A stretch of DNA of 64,000 nt from Salvator merianae (lineage: Eukaryota; Chordata; Lepidosauria; Squamata; Teiidae), in NCBI GenBank assembly GCA_003586115.2, contig QVOM02000116.1, positions 36,976,372 to 37,040,371 on the forward strand. The letters run 5' to 3'. Position 1 is the stretch's first letter, and the number at the start of each line of letters is the position of its first letter. The notes beneath the pieces are model-generated. The model was given only the letters and a program-made list of their open reading frames with translations. It did not search any database and was not told the DNA's origin. Shown one piece after another: positions 46,971 through 60,037 of the stretch. A program made the translations under genes and the position numbers.

Positions 46971-48389
46971 AAATATATAAATTAAAACTGTCCAATTTCG
47001 GTTCTGTTAGTTTTGGTTGATAAGAATTACGTGGACCATTTTTCTGATGGTCAACCAAACAGAGAAATCCCAGCCTGGATTTTGCCTGTGAGCAGGTTAC
47101 CCATTGCAGCTTCAGCTGAAAATAAACGTGAAGCAAAAAACGTGGCTTATCTCCTAATGCCTGAGCTTCCTCTTCGTCTCCTTCCTCCCAGTCCCCTGCC
47201 ACTTGGGATACCATATGCTCCTGTTACCCAGAGTCCAAAAAACAAAGGCTGGCTCTGGCCCCAGAATTCAAAGGAACCTGGATATTGCATCAACACGGCC
47301 ATGGTGGGAGATGTGATGGCTGATGCTCATTAAGAATAGGCACAGATAATGGTAGGTGAGATACTACATTTAAAAAAAATATGCAGGGTGATCCCACTGG
47401 CCATGGTGAGTTATGCATACTGGGTGGGTCAGGGAAAAATGTGCTGTTAATTATTGAGGAGCAGGTGTGTGGTTTTACCCTTGTATTTAACCTCATTGAT
47501 CTGGAGACACAAAGGTGTCCTCATGGCGTACTTGATAGTATTTTAGTGTGCAAACAGGAAGTGCCAGAGTCTGGAGCAATCTCTGATCACCAAGGAACCT
47601 AGTGATCATCTGCTCTGACTGCATTCAGATTGCCTCACTACTCTGCCCTTCCTGGCAGGCAAATGGGAGGAGGGAGTGGAGGGATACAGAAAAATCCTCT
47701 TGGCTGCATTTTATGGCCAAGACTTGGATTTTAATTCAAGATGGAGTTGGCTCAGCTCAGAGTCCCAGGATGCCTTATGGTCTACCTCTGGGAAAGGTTT
47801 GGCATGTCTGGGGGGCCTGTTACAAGGGACACTGCTGGGTTCCTATTCATAACCCACCATCCGGGGACAATCTGTGCTTGGGCAAGAACTGAAGCGCTGT
47901 TTGGAGAGATTGAGCAAGTGTTCCAGCTGTACTTCATCCTGACTGCCTCTGTAGATTCCAGGCCACACCCACGGTTGGTATCTGGGATAATTAACTGGGA
48001 GGGCAAGGCAGAATATAACCCAGAAATAAATAATGCTCAAATGTCTCGATTTAGAGAACAGGTGCTTAGCACTGCAGCAGGTATTAAGGTAAACAGATTG
48101 TTGCCACAACAAGAGTGTGAAAAACTTCATGGAGAAGTAATCCTTTATATGGTAATATGAACAAGAACAATAAATTGGGTAATAGTAATCAGGATTTCAT
48201 CTGAGTGATTGCTCAATATCATTCTGAGAGGGCTAAGTATGACTACTTCTTCTGGTTGTTCTCTGTACTCTCCTATATAAAGAAAACAGTTTATGTTGCA
48301 TAAAAGCTCTCTGTTATGGGGGGAAAAATACTGTAATTGAAGGCTAGCAGAATAGGTTATTAACAGTTGAAATAAGCCAGAAATAATGG

Positions 48390-48410
48390 TGATGATGATG
48401 ATGATGATAA
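48390..48410. repeat. (GAT)n microsatellite
   Basis: Seven tandem GAT units. Confidence 0.9.
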
Positions 48411-48444
48411 TTATCTGAAAAGAAACAGAGGGAAAGCCCATTTA

Positions 48445-48890
48445 GGGTGCTTCTAGACGGCAAGAGGACATGTCAGGATCTAGTTTAGATCATGCAATTG
48501 CTTCTCATCATCGCTGCCAAATGGCAGAAGGAGGAATCCTAGGGCAAATCATGCTCTTACTTTGTCTGTCTTTTCTGCACAGAAGCACTGTCCTTGCAAA
48601 GGCACCCAAAAGCCTGCCCGCTTCCCTTGGGTTTTTTTTTTTGCCCTCTTCCTGCATATGGGTACTTTTGCAAGAGCAGCAATTCCTTGAGGAAACAACA
48701 GACAAAGTTAGCATGACGGAAAACCTGGTGCCAGAACTGCGTTTTCCATCATGCTTGTATTGTGTTTTTTTGGTACTCTATTCCAGGAGTATCTTGGGAT
48801 TGCCACGGGTACATGTGTCAATCCTAATATAACCACGGGGAAATCGTGATTTTTAAACTGCATCCTAAGGCACCCTGGCTGTAGTCACAC
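48445..48890. mobile_element. Hairpin MITE copy
   Basis: A stem formed by CCTTGCAAAGGCACCC (about 48591) and GGGTACTTTTGCAAG (about 48660) with a T-rich loop. The right part has GGGATTGCCACGGGTACATG and palindromic neighbours, as in related copies. Confidence 0.55.
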
Positions 48891-49506
48891 TTGTTAAATA
48901 AGAAGACTTGAGGCCATCTCTGGCCACAAGAAATCACACTTAAAAAGCGCATTCCGTTTTGTATTCATACTATCACCTCCCAACCAATACTTTCCTTGTT
49001 TCAGATTATCTCAGCACTGAATCCATTTCGTTCCTTAACCTGGTTGATTTTTCAGGATGTGATGGCTAGGGAGGATTAGTGAATCCTCGGATGGTTTAGT
49101 GAATTCTGGATGGTTTAACAAGGGATGGTTTAGTGAATCCTGCATTGAGCAGGGGGTTGGACTCGATGACCCTGGAGGTCCCTTCTAAATCCATGATTCT
49201 GTGATTCTATGATTATAGGGGCATTTCCTGTACTTTCCTGGCTGAGCAGGGGAAGAGTTTTCTCTTACCCTATCGAGCCAATTACTGCTTGAGACTGGGA
49301 GGGTAGGAGTCCACCACAAAATCAGGCAGGGATAGAGAAGGAAAACATCTGTTGCCCCGTTTTAAACTGCAATTCTCCTGTCTCTCTTTAATCTGCACTT
49401 AAATTGTAACAATTTCCTTTCCATCCTCCCTTCTCTTGTTCTCAATTTCTTCAACTCTTTGCAGCAGGGAGGGAACAACTGCTACTGCTTTTTCTCTCTC
49501 TTTTTT

Positions 49507-49697
49507 GTGAACATTGGCCCTTTCTGCACTTGGCCCTATTCCATATTATATCCTGGAATAGGGATCTGCCATCTGTATGCTACTATGAACTATGGCAGGT
49601 GCCACCTGAGGCCTGTTATAATCTGCACTAGCGTGTGGATAGCGGGTCCTTATTCTGGGATATAATCCAGAATAAAGCCAAATGCAGAAAGGGCCAC
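49507..49697. mobile_element. Short MITE with long inverted repeats
   Basis: The left half (GGCCCTTTCTGCACTTGGCC, then TATTCCATATTATATCC) is matched by the reverse complement of the right half (GGATATAATCCAGAATA, then GCAGAAAGGGCC). Half-copies of the same family occur at about 16150 and 39546. Confidence 0.75.
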
Positions 49698-50236
49698 TGT
49701 CTCACCCTGTTGTGGGGGGAGGGCTTTCTTCCTTGTCTCTATAAGTGCAGGACTGTTGGAAATAGTTTATATAGTCTAATAGCTTTGATTCACATCCAAA
49801 ACTTCATGCTGTGGTTTTAGGGGGAAAGCAGAGAATCTTCAGTGTTTGTACGGTAGGATTTTTTTTAAAAAAGTCAACCCCATGTTGACTTGAGGGGTGG
49901 AGCAGGGAAAGGTCTAGGAAAGAAATGGGAGGAGATGAAAGAAACCTTGCCACATCCAAACCCAAACTAAGAAATGATAGACTGGGAAGGAGCCAATCAG
50001 CAGGAGGGAATAGGAGGAGCAAAAAAAAGTACGCAAGGAAAGGAAAAAGAAGCTGGCAGAGGACTTAGAACTAAGTGCAAATGGAAAAACAAGCAGTGTT
50101 TTGGGTATGGAGAAGCCAATTGGGGTCTCAAACTTAATATGGGGAAAATTTGGGTTATAGAAGTCTGGTGTGACCACAGCCCTTTTGTGGATCTTTCTCC
50201 AGCTTATAACAGAAGCTTCTAAACTACACTGTACAG

Positions 50237-50656
50237 GGTACCTCCAGAGTGCGAGAGGCAGTCGCAGGAATCTAAATAAGATCCTACAATTGCCTCTTGC
50301 ATCCCCCCAGCTGTGGCAGGCAATTGTGGGCCTTCTGTGTGTCTGCTGGCTGGTCTCATTATAATTCCCCTTCTAGCTACCTGGAAGCCAGCCAAGTATT
50401 CACCAACTTCCCTTTGTTTTTTTGGCATGGTTGGCTGACTTCCAGGTAGGTAGAAGGGGAATTAAAATGCCACGAGCCAGCAGGCACCAAGTAAGCGATC
50501 GCTATTATGGGAAACCTGGCATCGTGTCTGGATGTACTGAAATAGTGATATTATGGCATATTGCCTCCATATCCCGGGACTATATTAGAAATGCCACAAT
50601 TACAATATAGTTCTAGGAAAATCGTGGGTTCTAGCCCACATCTGGAGGCACCTATA
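50237..50656. mobile_element. Hairpin MITE with 31-bp central stem
   Basis: The arms 50364-50394 and 50432-50462 match in 29 of 31 positions as reverse complements. The outer ends are GGTACCTCCAGAGTG (left) and CACATCTGGAGGCACC (right). The right half includes the ATATTAGAAATGCCAC palindrome of the family. Confidence 0.65.
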
Positions 50657-50659
50657 ATA

Positions 50660-53600
50660 GTCATATTGTTACATCCTTTCTTTCTGAATGTACGGCCTAA
50701 ATGGATCTTTTGTCCTTCAGGTTATTTGGCCTTCTTCTTATGCCTCACATCTTCCAAAGCAGGAAGTGACAAAGAGCATTTTCTTAATGTTAGCTTCCAC
50801 TATTGTTTAGGAACAGCTTATTTGCAATTGTTAGATGCGACTGAGTCATGGCTGATTCCTGGTTCACGCCATGGCACCTCCTCTGGCACCTCTATGCAGT
50901 TTTCTTGGCAGAGATGCAGAAGTGGTTTGCCATCGCCTGCTTCTGAGAAGACGCTAGGGATTGAAACAATGTCCTTTTCCTTTCCAAATAGTTTGCTTTA
51001 CCTCTGAGCTACAACCAACACAATAGTATTACTTCGAACAGCTGTGCACACCCCAATGGGGCCAATGTGTAGGTGTACCAGGTACCTTTACTGGCCTCCT
51101 GAGAACAAGGTAAAGCCCTTACCTGGGAACCTGCTCCTCTTAGTATCCTGGGCCTTCTCTAAGGGATGGTCATGCTGCATGAAGTCATTGTGTGTCAACA
51201 TAAAGATTGGGGCTTCTCAGTTCAGTTTAGTGTTATTTGTCCTTTGTGGACCCAAGACTGGCCAGGGGAAACTCTAGCAGAGCCTAAATTCACATTGCCA
51301 TGTGATGATATCATTATATGGCTTGACATGATAATATCTACCCCATATCCTCTTAGGATTGTAGAAGGCACAGGACACTAAGGAGCAGCAGGTGTACCTG
51401 GTAATATACTTCTGTGCATAATTTGAGGAAAGGCTCAGAAGCATTAGGCTTTAGAAGACATGGTTTTATGATTTCTATACAAAGTCCTAATTTTTCATCT
51501 CCATCCTTTCTCTGTGCTGGATGAAAAATCAGAAGCTGGAGCCTGCCATTTCATGGGATTATACACAGGTGTGCAGATATACTAATCTAGATAATAATAG
51601 GGCAACAAACTTAGGTCCTGGCCTAGCATTTAGCCACTATACTATTGAACTATTTTAAACAAGAATGATTCAGATATGATTACTTTTTAATCTTTGGAGG
51701 CATTTTCCTGATGTGTTGCTGCGCTCTCATATCCCACACCTGAAAGAGTCTTGTCTTATAGAGAATATTCCACCAGAATTTACTTCAGGATCTCTCATTC
51801 TGTCAGGAATTCACCAGAGGCCTTGCCTACACTTTCAAATGGATGAGGCTCATTCCTGGGGGGAGTGCTGTGTTTGCTGCTGAAAATGATGCCCCCGCGT
51901 CTCCATTTGTGAACACAGAGGGGTCATTTCTGGCACTGATTGTTGTGCCTCCTTGAGGGCAGCAAAATCAGCCCCTCAGAAATTGATGCCTCAGACGGTG
52001 ATTGCATTCAGTAATGGGGCAGCACAACTGCTCTAAAGCACCTACTGCCACCACAAATGGGGACGGCAGAAGGTGCTTTACTGGTACTCAGTACCTTGTC
52101 ATGGAAATGGAGATGTGGCCACAATCTTGTAACTCAAACTGCATTCACACGCAGTAAAAAAAAGAGGGGCTTGAAAGCATCTCAGGGGTGGTAGCATGTG
52201 GCACAAGTCTTTTCATCCAGTTCTAAACCCATCTCCAATCCAGCTGTACTACGCTTTGGAAGTGCATGTTCTGGCTGTCAATGTGCACTAGAGGCAGGAT
52301 GAGCATGTGACAGCTTTTTTGTTGCAAATGGGTGCAGCCCTGTTTTTCAATGGCTACTTGTATCTCATATCTCCTCTCATTCCTGAAAGGAATCTTTTTT
52401 TTCCTTAAGCAAGAATCCATGCACTGGCTCTCTTCATTTTACCTTAGTTAACATGCATCTTGGGATTTCTTTTCTCTTTCGGGATCATAATATTGACATC
52501 TACTGTCCTAAGTGTAAAATGCTGAATCACAATATTTTTGAATCCGGGTATGTAGTTCAGAAGACAGTACTGTACAACCATATATCAGTACAGTACTACT
52601 GAGTAGGATTATTCAAAATGCTGTCTCAGATGCTCTACAAAACATCTGAGATAGCATGGGGATCAAGTAGTCATCTCAAACCTAGGAGCAAGATGAGCGC
52701 TCGGCTGGTCTCATCTTACTCCTGCACATCCCTCCTGGCCTTCTTAGGGCTTTGGGATGAGTTTGCCAGTCACAGTGTTGCACTGCACGATGATGTCATC
52801 TTGGTTATTTCTTCTCTAGAGCCTTGACAGGTGACTGAGGAAGCTCGAGCAGGTCCAAATGCCATGTGAGAAGGCCAGAAATGTCATGCAGGAGCAAGGC
52901 AGACTCAAGTGAGGAGCAGAGATGTGCATGAACTGAAAAATGGGATTATGCACACTGCTACTTCATGTCGTTATGTCTCCTGCTGCTCTTGTATGCCACT
53001 GCCAGCCTTTTTAGGTTCACACCTACCTGATGGGATGTGCCACTCCCTCATCCCTTTCAGTCAAGCCACTCGGGGGTCATGATTTCCTGTCAGAGCACCA
53101 TTTTGCTTCTCGTGTTTGGACTACACCTTGCAATGGACCATGCTTCTCGTCTGCATGGTGCCACTTCTGGGAAGTGCTCTAACAAAATTGGTCACACCAA
53201 GCACGTGAACAGGAAGTGGTGCTTCTGGGACTTGTATTCCCAGCAGAAGAAGGTACGCCAATCATCCAGCAGTGGAGTTTTAGCATAATGGGGACCTAGG
53301 CAGCAGTTCAGCACAGGCTGGCAGACAGGCACAGACCAAGTTGGGAAGACAATGGCATGGTCTGAAGTGGGGAAGCAGTGTGGCCTGGCAGATAAATGGA
53401 AGTTGACAGGGGGCAGTGGTGCATGGCCACAGGGGAAATTTGGTGAGTTAGGGTGAAAGAGATTCTTGAACTTTCCTGAGGTTCTCTTGCATGTGGGCTG
53501 CACCTCAACACCTAACCCTTGCTCAGCTCACTAATGAGGTAACTAATGGAGGAGGGGATCATGGCAAGCCAACTAATGGCAAGCCAGTCTTCATAGCTCT

Positions 53601-54480
53601 GATGGGAAGTGTTCCACTTAGCAAACTCAGCCCCCATGTAAAGGGGCAATGCTGTCTTTGGTACTAAGACCATTTGTGAAACTAGGCACTGTGGATCTTC
53701 AGGTTCCTCCATGTTCTCCATTTTCTCACCCTCCAGTAATCGATGTGTTTCCTTTCCAGCAGCCTCCATGCTGCAAGTCCGTCTCTCTACTCAGTCTCCA
53801 AACCTCTGCTTCCTCTCAACTCCCTAATCTAGCAGCGTCAAAATATGTATGCAACTGGCAAACATGCTCAGTAGAACACTATATGCAATTGTCCATGTGA
53901 AAGGCAAATGAATTAACTGTAGTTAGCCTACCACCCACCACATATCTATGCATGCTAAGCTTTGCCTCAGCAATTCTTAAAATACCCTTGTTAAATAAGC
54001 TGTTATAAGCTCCAGGTGATGTTGGTGATGGCACTTAAGTTAAAAGATATTTGCTTACCAGTTGTCTTGACCTTTGACCCATGAAGTAAAAGTTAAGTGT
54101 GTATAAGGGAGGCTCCTAGTACACTTGCAGGTCTGGTATACCTGCCAGTGTGGGATCGCCTGAAGATTCTCTGGTCAGTGCACCCCTTCTAGGGCTTGGG
54201 ATGGGAAACAGCTACTCAGGGAGCATGGCAGTTTGCCTGTTCCACCTCCACATGACCAAGTGCCATACTGCATGTAGATGCAGCTTACGTTCAATAGCTT
54301 TCTATTACTTTTGTACCACCTGTAGTATAAAGTTTGCATACTAGAACCGTCTCAGTGCATTTCAAACCATAAATGCTCTTCATTGAGGAGTATAATGTTG
54401 TGCCCTGTGCTGCTAAATGGTTATGAAAGAGAACTGGTAATATTGGAAAAGTAAACAGAGTGGCAAGTTAGCAGTAAGTA
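50660..54480. other. Intergenic stretch, no gene recognised
   Basis: A SINE-like phrase occurs at about 50830-50960 (GGTTTGCCATCGCCTGC, seen in squamate SINEs). A MITE half-copy lies near 54105-54170. No coding region is supported. Confidence 0.5.
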
Positions 54481-54485
54481 TCTTT

Positions 54486-55025
54486 GGGCGTTTTCGCACT
54501 TATGAGAATAGAACGTACTAATTACCAGGGTTCGGGCTGGTCAGGATCAGGTACAGTGATGAGTATTTGCACTTGTCAGCAATGGAACAGTTTGTGAGCT
54601 GACCAGCAGGAGGAGCAGTGTGAATGGGAATGCACTAGTTAGGTAGCTGTGTTCGAATCCAGAGGAGCTGTGTTCAAACCCAGAGAAACTGTGTTCGAAC
54701 GTGTGTCCGAAACGGCAGCCAGGGTCTGGACCCCAAGGTCTAAACCAGGGTGTGAACTGTTGGATGGCGCCTGTGCGGCCCCACTGGCTCCGCCCACCTC
54801 CATTCCAAACCTGGAAGTGGTGCCAACGCACCTTTCCTGATCTGCACCTGATTGCACAGGTCAGTTTGGAGACTACAGTTTAGTTGACCACAACTGGTGG
54901 GCTTCAGGTGATTATCAGGTAGGCTTCAGTAGATTTTGGGTCAGCTGGGGCTGTTTGCAAATGTGAATGCTGCATTCCAGTGAGTGTCCTGGAACATTCC
55001 TCTTGCTAGGTGGGAATGCGACCCC
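54486..55025. mobile_element. MITE-like element directly upstream of right PKS exon 1
   Basis: The left end reads GGGCGTTTTCGCACTTATGA and the right end GGTGGGAATGCGACCCCT. The ends are weak inverted repeats and resemble the 13.9-15.6 kb and 46.3 kb elements. It ends about 25 bp before the splice acceptor of the first coding exon of the right PKS gene. Confidence 0.45.
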
Positions 55026-55094
55026 TAACTCTGTTTTCTCTCCATAGGATAACGGCCTTATTTAGATATTGGCATAAACAAAAATAACTCAAAG

Positions 55095-55149
55095 ATGGCA
55101 TCTGAGGATGAAATAGCTATTGTGGGAATAGGATGCAACTTTCCTGGAG
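55095..55149 (+). CDS. PKS (right gene) coding exon 1
   Basis: Encodes MASEDEIAIVGIGCNFPG plus one base; donor GGAG/gtaagt. A 3' splice site, TTTTCTCTCCATAG, ends at 55048, leaving a 46-nt 5' UTR in this exon and implying an upstream non-coding exon. The frame reading on past the donor is not family-like. Confidence 0.9.
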
Positions 55150-56755
55150 GTAAGTCCTTTGCCTGTATAAGCTGCTCAAGAATAAGGCTAGAATTGCCTA
55201 GTTGGTACAATGGTTCCATACGTTGTAAAGAAGGCGTCATCCCCAGGGTCTCTTTTCAGACACCTCTAGTTGTCTTCAGGGCCCGATGGACAAGCATGTT
55301 CATGACCTTTCAGCCCCAGGATGTGGCTCAGCCCCCAACAAATGTGACCTATCTTTAATCCCCTTCTTAGTATTCTGAGGCCATCTTGCCAAGGGGAGTT
55401 GCTTCCTGGCTTGCTGTGGTGGCCAGGAATTGACTTGGGGGCCAAAAATGCACCTAGAATCACATCCAGTGACCAAAAATCTAGTGGACATCCATCTGCA
55501 CTCCTGCTTCCTGGCAGCAATTCTAGCCATGAGTCGGGACTGTGGCAAATAATGTTCCATGATCAAGCATTCCCTTGGGACTCCAGGGCAGCATGTGATG
55601 TGGACCACATACCCATGCCCCCAGGGCAGCCCTCCACATAGGTAATACATCCCACTGGGGTGTGGATGAAGCCTTAGGATATGGTTGAACTTTTATCAGT
55701 TAATAATAATTGCTGGACTAATCCGGACCCACTGATCTGGGTTTAAGATAGGTAAGTGCAGAAAGGACCTTACATTGTACACCAGTGATTGGCAGTTGTA
55801 GTTTCTATAGAATTCAAAAAATCAACTCTTATTTGAAAAGCTGGTCCACTTTTAAAAGGTTCAGATGAATCTGGATCTATCTACACACAACCCTTATCCT
55901 CCAATTTAAAAGGATATCTGCTTGAATTACACATCAAGAGAGAACAGACCAAAAGCAGATAATGCATGTCCAGTGTGCTTGCTTTCCTAGAACACCAGAG
56001 AAATACTGTGTCTGATGCACAGGGGATAGTTCTGCCCTCTACCACACCCCATCTGAAATTTCTGCTGTCACTATAAATGATTTATCCACCCATCTCTGGC
56101 AGCTGTCCTATTCTGTCATGTTCTTTGCTCCTGTGTAAAAGTAGTCCTGTGCAAATTTATTTCTGAGCAGGAATGTTCCTGTATCTGTTTAGTTTTAGTC
56201 CCGCCCAGTTGCATGCTTCTTCTGCTCCCATCTGTGTAGCTATAGTTAGGTTTGCCACACTGAAATAAATTTTGACAGCAGGGCTATGTAGCTTAGCAAG
56301 GAGGTCTAAGCAAGTGTTCCTGTGCAGAACTGCAAACTAAAACAATAACCTAAAGGCAGAAACCCTTCCCTCCCAGAACCAATTGGTAACATGTCACTGG
56401 GACTCCACAGTGCCATAAATGATTAGTTGCCTCAACCACAAAAATGAGGTATTCCCTCATAGAATACCAACATCCAGTCTCTATAAACATGCAATATGGG
56501 CACACCTAAAAAATGTGTTAGTGTATGCAGTGAACTTTCTATGTGCAAAATGCATGCTGCAGAAGACAGGGATTGGAAGGAAAATACTGCACAATGTACA
56601 TGGGATCTCCCATTTTGGTGTGATTTCCCCAGCAGCCGAAACTGATGCAATCCAGGGTAAAACTTCTGTGTAGCTATCCACTTGGGCAAAACAGGTATAA
56701 CATTTTTGTAAATAAAGACTATATATGTATAATGTATTACATTTCTATTCCACAG

Positions 56756-56909
56756 GTGAAGGACCGGACAATTTCTGGAAAGTACTGGAAAATGCTAGAA
56801 ATTGTACTGTAAAAATACCTCCAGAAAGACTTAAAGTTCAAGAATGGTATGATGTAGATGATAACATACAAGGTAAAATACCTACAATGCACGCTGCTCT
56901 TCTTGATGA
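56756..56909 (+). CDS. PKS (right gene) coding exon 2
   Basis: Encodes GEGPDNFWKVLENARNCT, then IPPERLKVQEWYD and MHAALLDE. The acceptor is ttccacag/GT and the donor GATGA/gtaagt. Gap-free against exon 2 of the left gene. Confidence 0.92.
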
Positions 56910-58995
56910 GTAAGTGTCATATCTTTCTAACAAATTACAAACTTTCTAGACATATAAACTAAATGGACACATTTTCCTATGAACTGACTGAGTAATTGCT
57001 TAAGTTATACAAATTGCTTGTCATTTTAAAATATTTATTTAAGAAAATGATGGATCACATTTTTCTGCTTATGGGAAAGGTAAAGAAAATAACCCCCAAA
57101 ATACAGATACATTATTTTTATCATTATCTTTTACCATGAAGGTATTTAAATACTGTAATCTATATCAGGGCTGGCCAAACAATGGTTCTCGAGATGTTAC
57201 TAAATACAGCTTTCAAGAGCTGTATTCCGACAAAGGGCAATGGAAGATGGAAGTTGTAGTTCAGCAAAGATTGGTCAGATTTAATTAGTACATTTTCCAG
57301 CAAGTGTATATTTTAGATCAGATCAGCAGTTATGCTGCCAATTCAGTTTGATTGTTCCGTATGACTTCATATTAGCAGTCTGGACTGAAGTATTCTCAGT
57401 CCAGAAAATCAGATGAAATCAGGAATTGTTCTTTTAGCAAATTCACATAATTAAGATAAGAACAATCAGCTTTAATTTAACTAGAATAAGTTTAATTCTT
57501 CCATTTATCTAATACAGCAATTTGGGTTGCCTCAAGTTGATTAAGTGTCTGGTTGCATAAGAAAGTTGTCTTATTGTAGAACATATTTTCTTATTCATAT
57601 CTCATATTTTTGTAATTGTTAGTATAGCGATGTTGAAATTGTGGCTCACCAGATGTTTTCAAGCTACAACGCTAATAGCAGGTGCAGGAAAAGCTGTCCA
57701 ACCTCTAAGGCTCCCTGTGCATACCCAGCATGGACAGTGTAGTTTGGGCACTTGAGTTTCCCTGCTTTCCTAGAATCCTTCCATCCCATCCCCTTCCTGC
57801 CACTATCATCAGTTTGGACCCATGCTGAGATTGAAGAAGACCTAGAAATCCACTGCCTGATAGATACAGATGAAGTCTATCCTGCAGTTCCTTCCAGCTG
57901 AAAATGTTTCCAAAACTCCGTGGTGTTAACATTGCATAGATTTTGGGCAGGTCTCTTCGACAGAAGAACTGAGCTGACGAGAACCTCCTGAGATGAGATT
58001 CATTGCTCAGAGGTGGAAAAATTCTAGCTTTAACCTTGGGGTGATCCACGGATCTTGCATTTAAGGATTGCATTGGAGTTGGCAATTGGCATTAATGTTT
58101 CTTTTTGTAAACCATGCTGAGATTTTTAAGGAAAACAGTACAGGATAAACAATAATTTAAATAAATAAGTAAAAAGGTTGAATTCTCTGAACAATCTGCC
58201 TTATCAGACAATTTAGTCTAGGAAATGGTATCAGTGCTACCTTACATTTGGAACTTTGCCTCTGCTAAATAGCAGCGCAAGTAGTTTGCAGGTTATTCTT
58301 TGAAATTCATTTTCCTTTTTGGAAGCAGCAAACATGGTTCTGAAGGAAATGGGTTGGAATCTGGCAGCAGTTTAAAAGCCAAGATGTGCCACCTGTACTT
58401 GCTACTTTTTCCTGATTTCATGTTAGCAAGGAGGGTGGATAGACTTATTGACTACTGAGCAGAAGACCAAAATATGGATCCCATAGAAAAGTAAGTAGTG
58501 TATGGCATATTTCAACATTGTTTGACATTCCTTTTAAGGAATGACATTTGGTGGGAAGGAAGTCTGATCCTGAGCCAACAGTTCATCCATGTGCCTCGTT
58601 GTTTGGATTTTTCCCCTAGTTGCTTCCTCATCTCTCTCTTGCATTGTTTGGTTACCAACTGCCTGTTTGCAGGCTTGCAGCTTTTGACATCAAGATTCTG
58701 AAAAAAACAGTTGTCAGGCAAGCAGTGGCAAGGAAGAAGGAACTGTGCTCACAACTACACTCCATAGAGGGATTGCGTGACAGTGTTGTTTTCTGCTGCT
58801 GAAGCTTCCAAGGTGTGATCCTGCACTGAATTAGGTGCATGCTATGGATATTAAAACAGTAATTACTGTGCCATACCTTGAGCTCATTTGCTGGTGATAT
58901 AGATTGTATCCTTCAGTACCTTTTTAAGTGCAAACAAGTTGAGTAAGCCACATGTGAATCACATAATACATCTTGCCTGCATTTTTATTGTTTAG
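56910..58995 (+). other. Intron 2 of right PKS gene
   Basis: 2,086 bp. Possible hAT-type fragments occur around 57168-57290 (GGGCTGGCCAAACAATGG) and 57632-57740. Nothing else is recognised and no extra exon is needed. Confidence 0.5.
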
Positions 58996-59156
58996 ATTTA
59001 ATGGCTTCGACAACAACTTGTTTGGCATTAACAATGAGGAAGCGAAGCATATGGATCCTCAACAGAAACTACTTCTGGAATGTACTTATAGAGCCCTTGA
59101 AGATGCTGGAGTCACTCCTGAAAACATCAGTGGCACCAAAACAGGAGTTTTTGTTG
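58996..59156 (+). CDS. PKS (right gene) coding exon 3
   Basis: Encodes FNGFDNNLFGINNEEAKHM, then DPQQKLLLECTYRALEDAG and TKTGVFVG. The acceptor is ttgtttag/A and the donor GTTG/gtgaga. Typical KS core; MDPQQ is even closer to consensus than the MDPQH of the left gene. Confidence 0.93.
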
Positions 59157-59833
59157 GTGAGAAAATAGTGCTTAAGGCGTACATGCTATGAATTTGTCAG
59201 TAACTCTATACATTCATTGTAGCACTGCTCACACAGCAATGCCTCATAGCACTATGGATTCCTTGGCCTCCAACAGCTGTTTGAAGACTGTCATTTTTGC
59301 CAGAATTGACCATACTTTTCACTTGTCTATTTTCATTTGACTTCTTTCCATTGTGTCTAGCAAGGACAGGAGAACTCACTTCTGATAAGACGATCTGCTC
59401 TGTCCCCCATGCTGCAGTGGCAGTGGCTGTGGCAGTTGGTGAAGGCCCTCTTGCTGAAAGCTGGTTTGTGAGCGTCCTTTGAAGTCCATTTCAAAGGAAG
59501 CTCACAAACTGGTTTTCAGCGTGGGAAGGAGCTTCCAGCTCTAGTCACCTGCACTGGCTGCCCCTGCACAGTGTGTATCCATTTGCACAGTGTGTATCCG
59601 TCAACGATAAATGCTTCTAAAACATTACAGAGCTAAAGCCATGAATGTGATAATGACTAGTCTGTGAAGATGTTTCTGACATGTAGAAGGAGGATGTGCT
59701 TACTGGCCCCTATAGAGGAAGCCAGGGTTAAAAGTGATATCAACAATTGTAAGATAGGAGGTGAAAAATTAGGAGTACTGCATGATGGAGATAGGAGTGT
59801 TTGCCTTGATTTAACAAAGGATTTTATGTATAG

Positions 59834-60037
59834 GTCTGATGAATCGAGACCATGAATCCATAACAAGTAAAGCAGTTGCTGAAATAAACCACTACAGCAG
59901 CACAGGAACAGCGATGAGCGTGGCTGCTAACCGGATTTCATATGCTTTTAATTTGACTGGACCATCACTTGCCATCGACACAGCTGGCTCATCTTTCCTT
60001 TTCGCGCTGCACCTTGGTTACAAGGCCATTAAACAAG
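59834..60037 (+). CDS. PKS (right gene) coding exon 4: KS active site with Cys-to-Gly change
   Basis: Encodes LMNRDHESITSKAVAEINHY, then STGTAMSVAANRISYAFN, LTGPSLAIDTAGSSF and KAIKQ. The codon at the nucleophile position (residue 175) is GGC, glycine, where the left gene has TGC, cysteine. The flanking D-T-A and S-S are unchanged. The frame and both splice sites (tgtatag/GT, CAAG/gtactc) are intact. Without the cysteine a KS cannot hold the acyl chain for condensation; known KS variants with other residues here act as decarboxylases or as length-controlling partners. Confidence 0.93.

Noticed and set aside
47741..48160. 139-codon plus-strand open frame
   Set aside because: Considered as a possible displaced PTCHD3 exon, but it has no transmembrane helices or patched motifs.
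52618..52827. Frame containing LHDDVILVISSL, superficially like the VDDMF motif expected in the next PTCHD3 exon
   Set aside because: Only a few residues agree, the frame ends at once, and no acceptor in the right phase joins it to exon 3.
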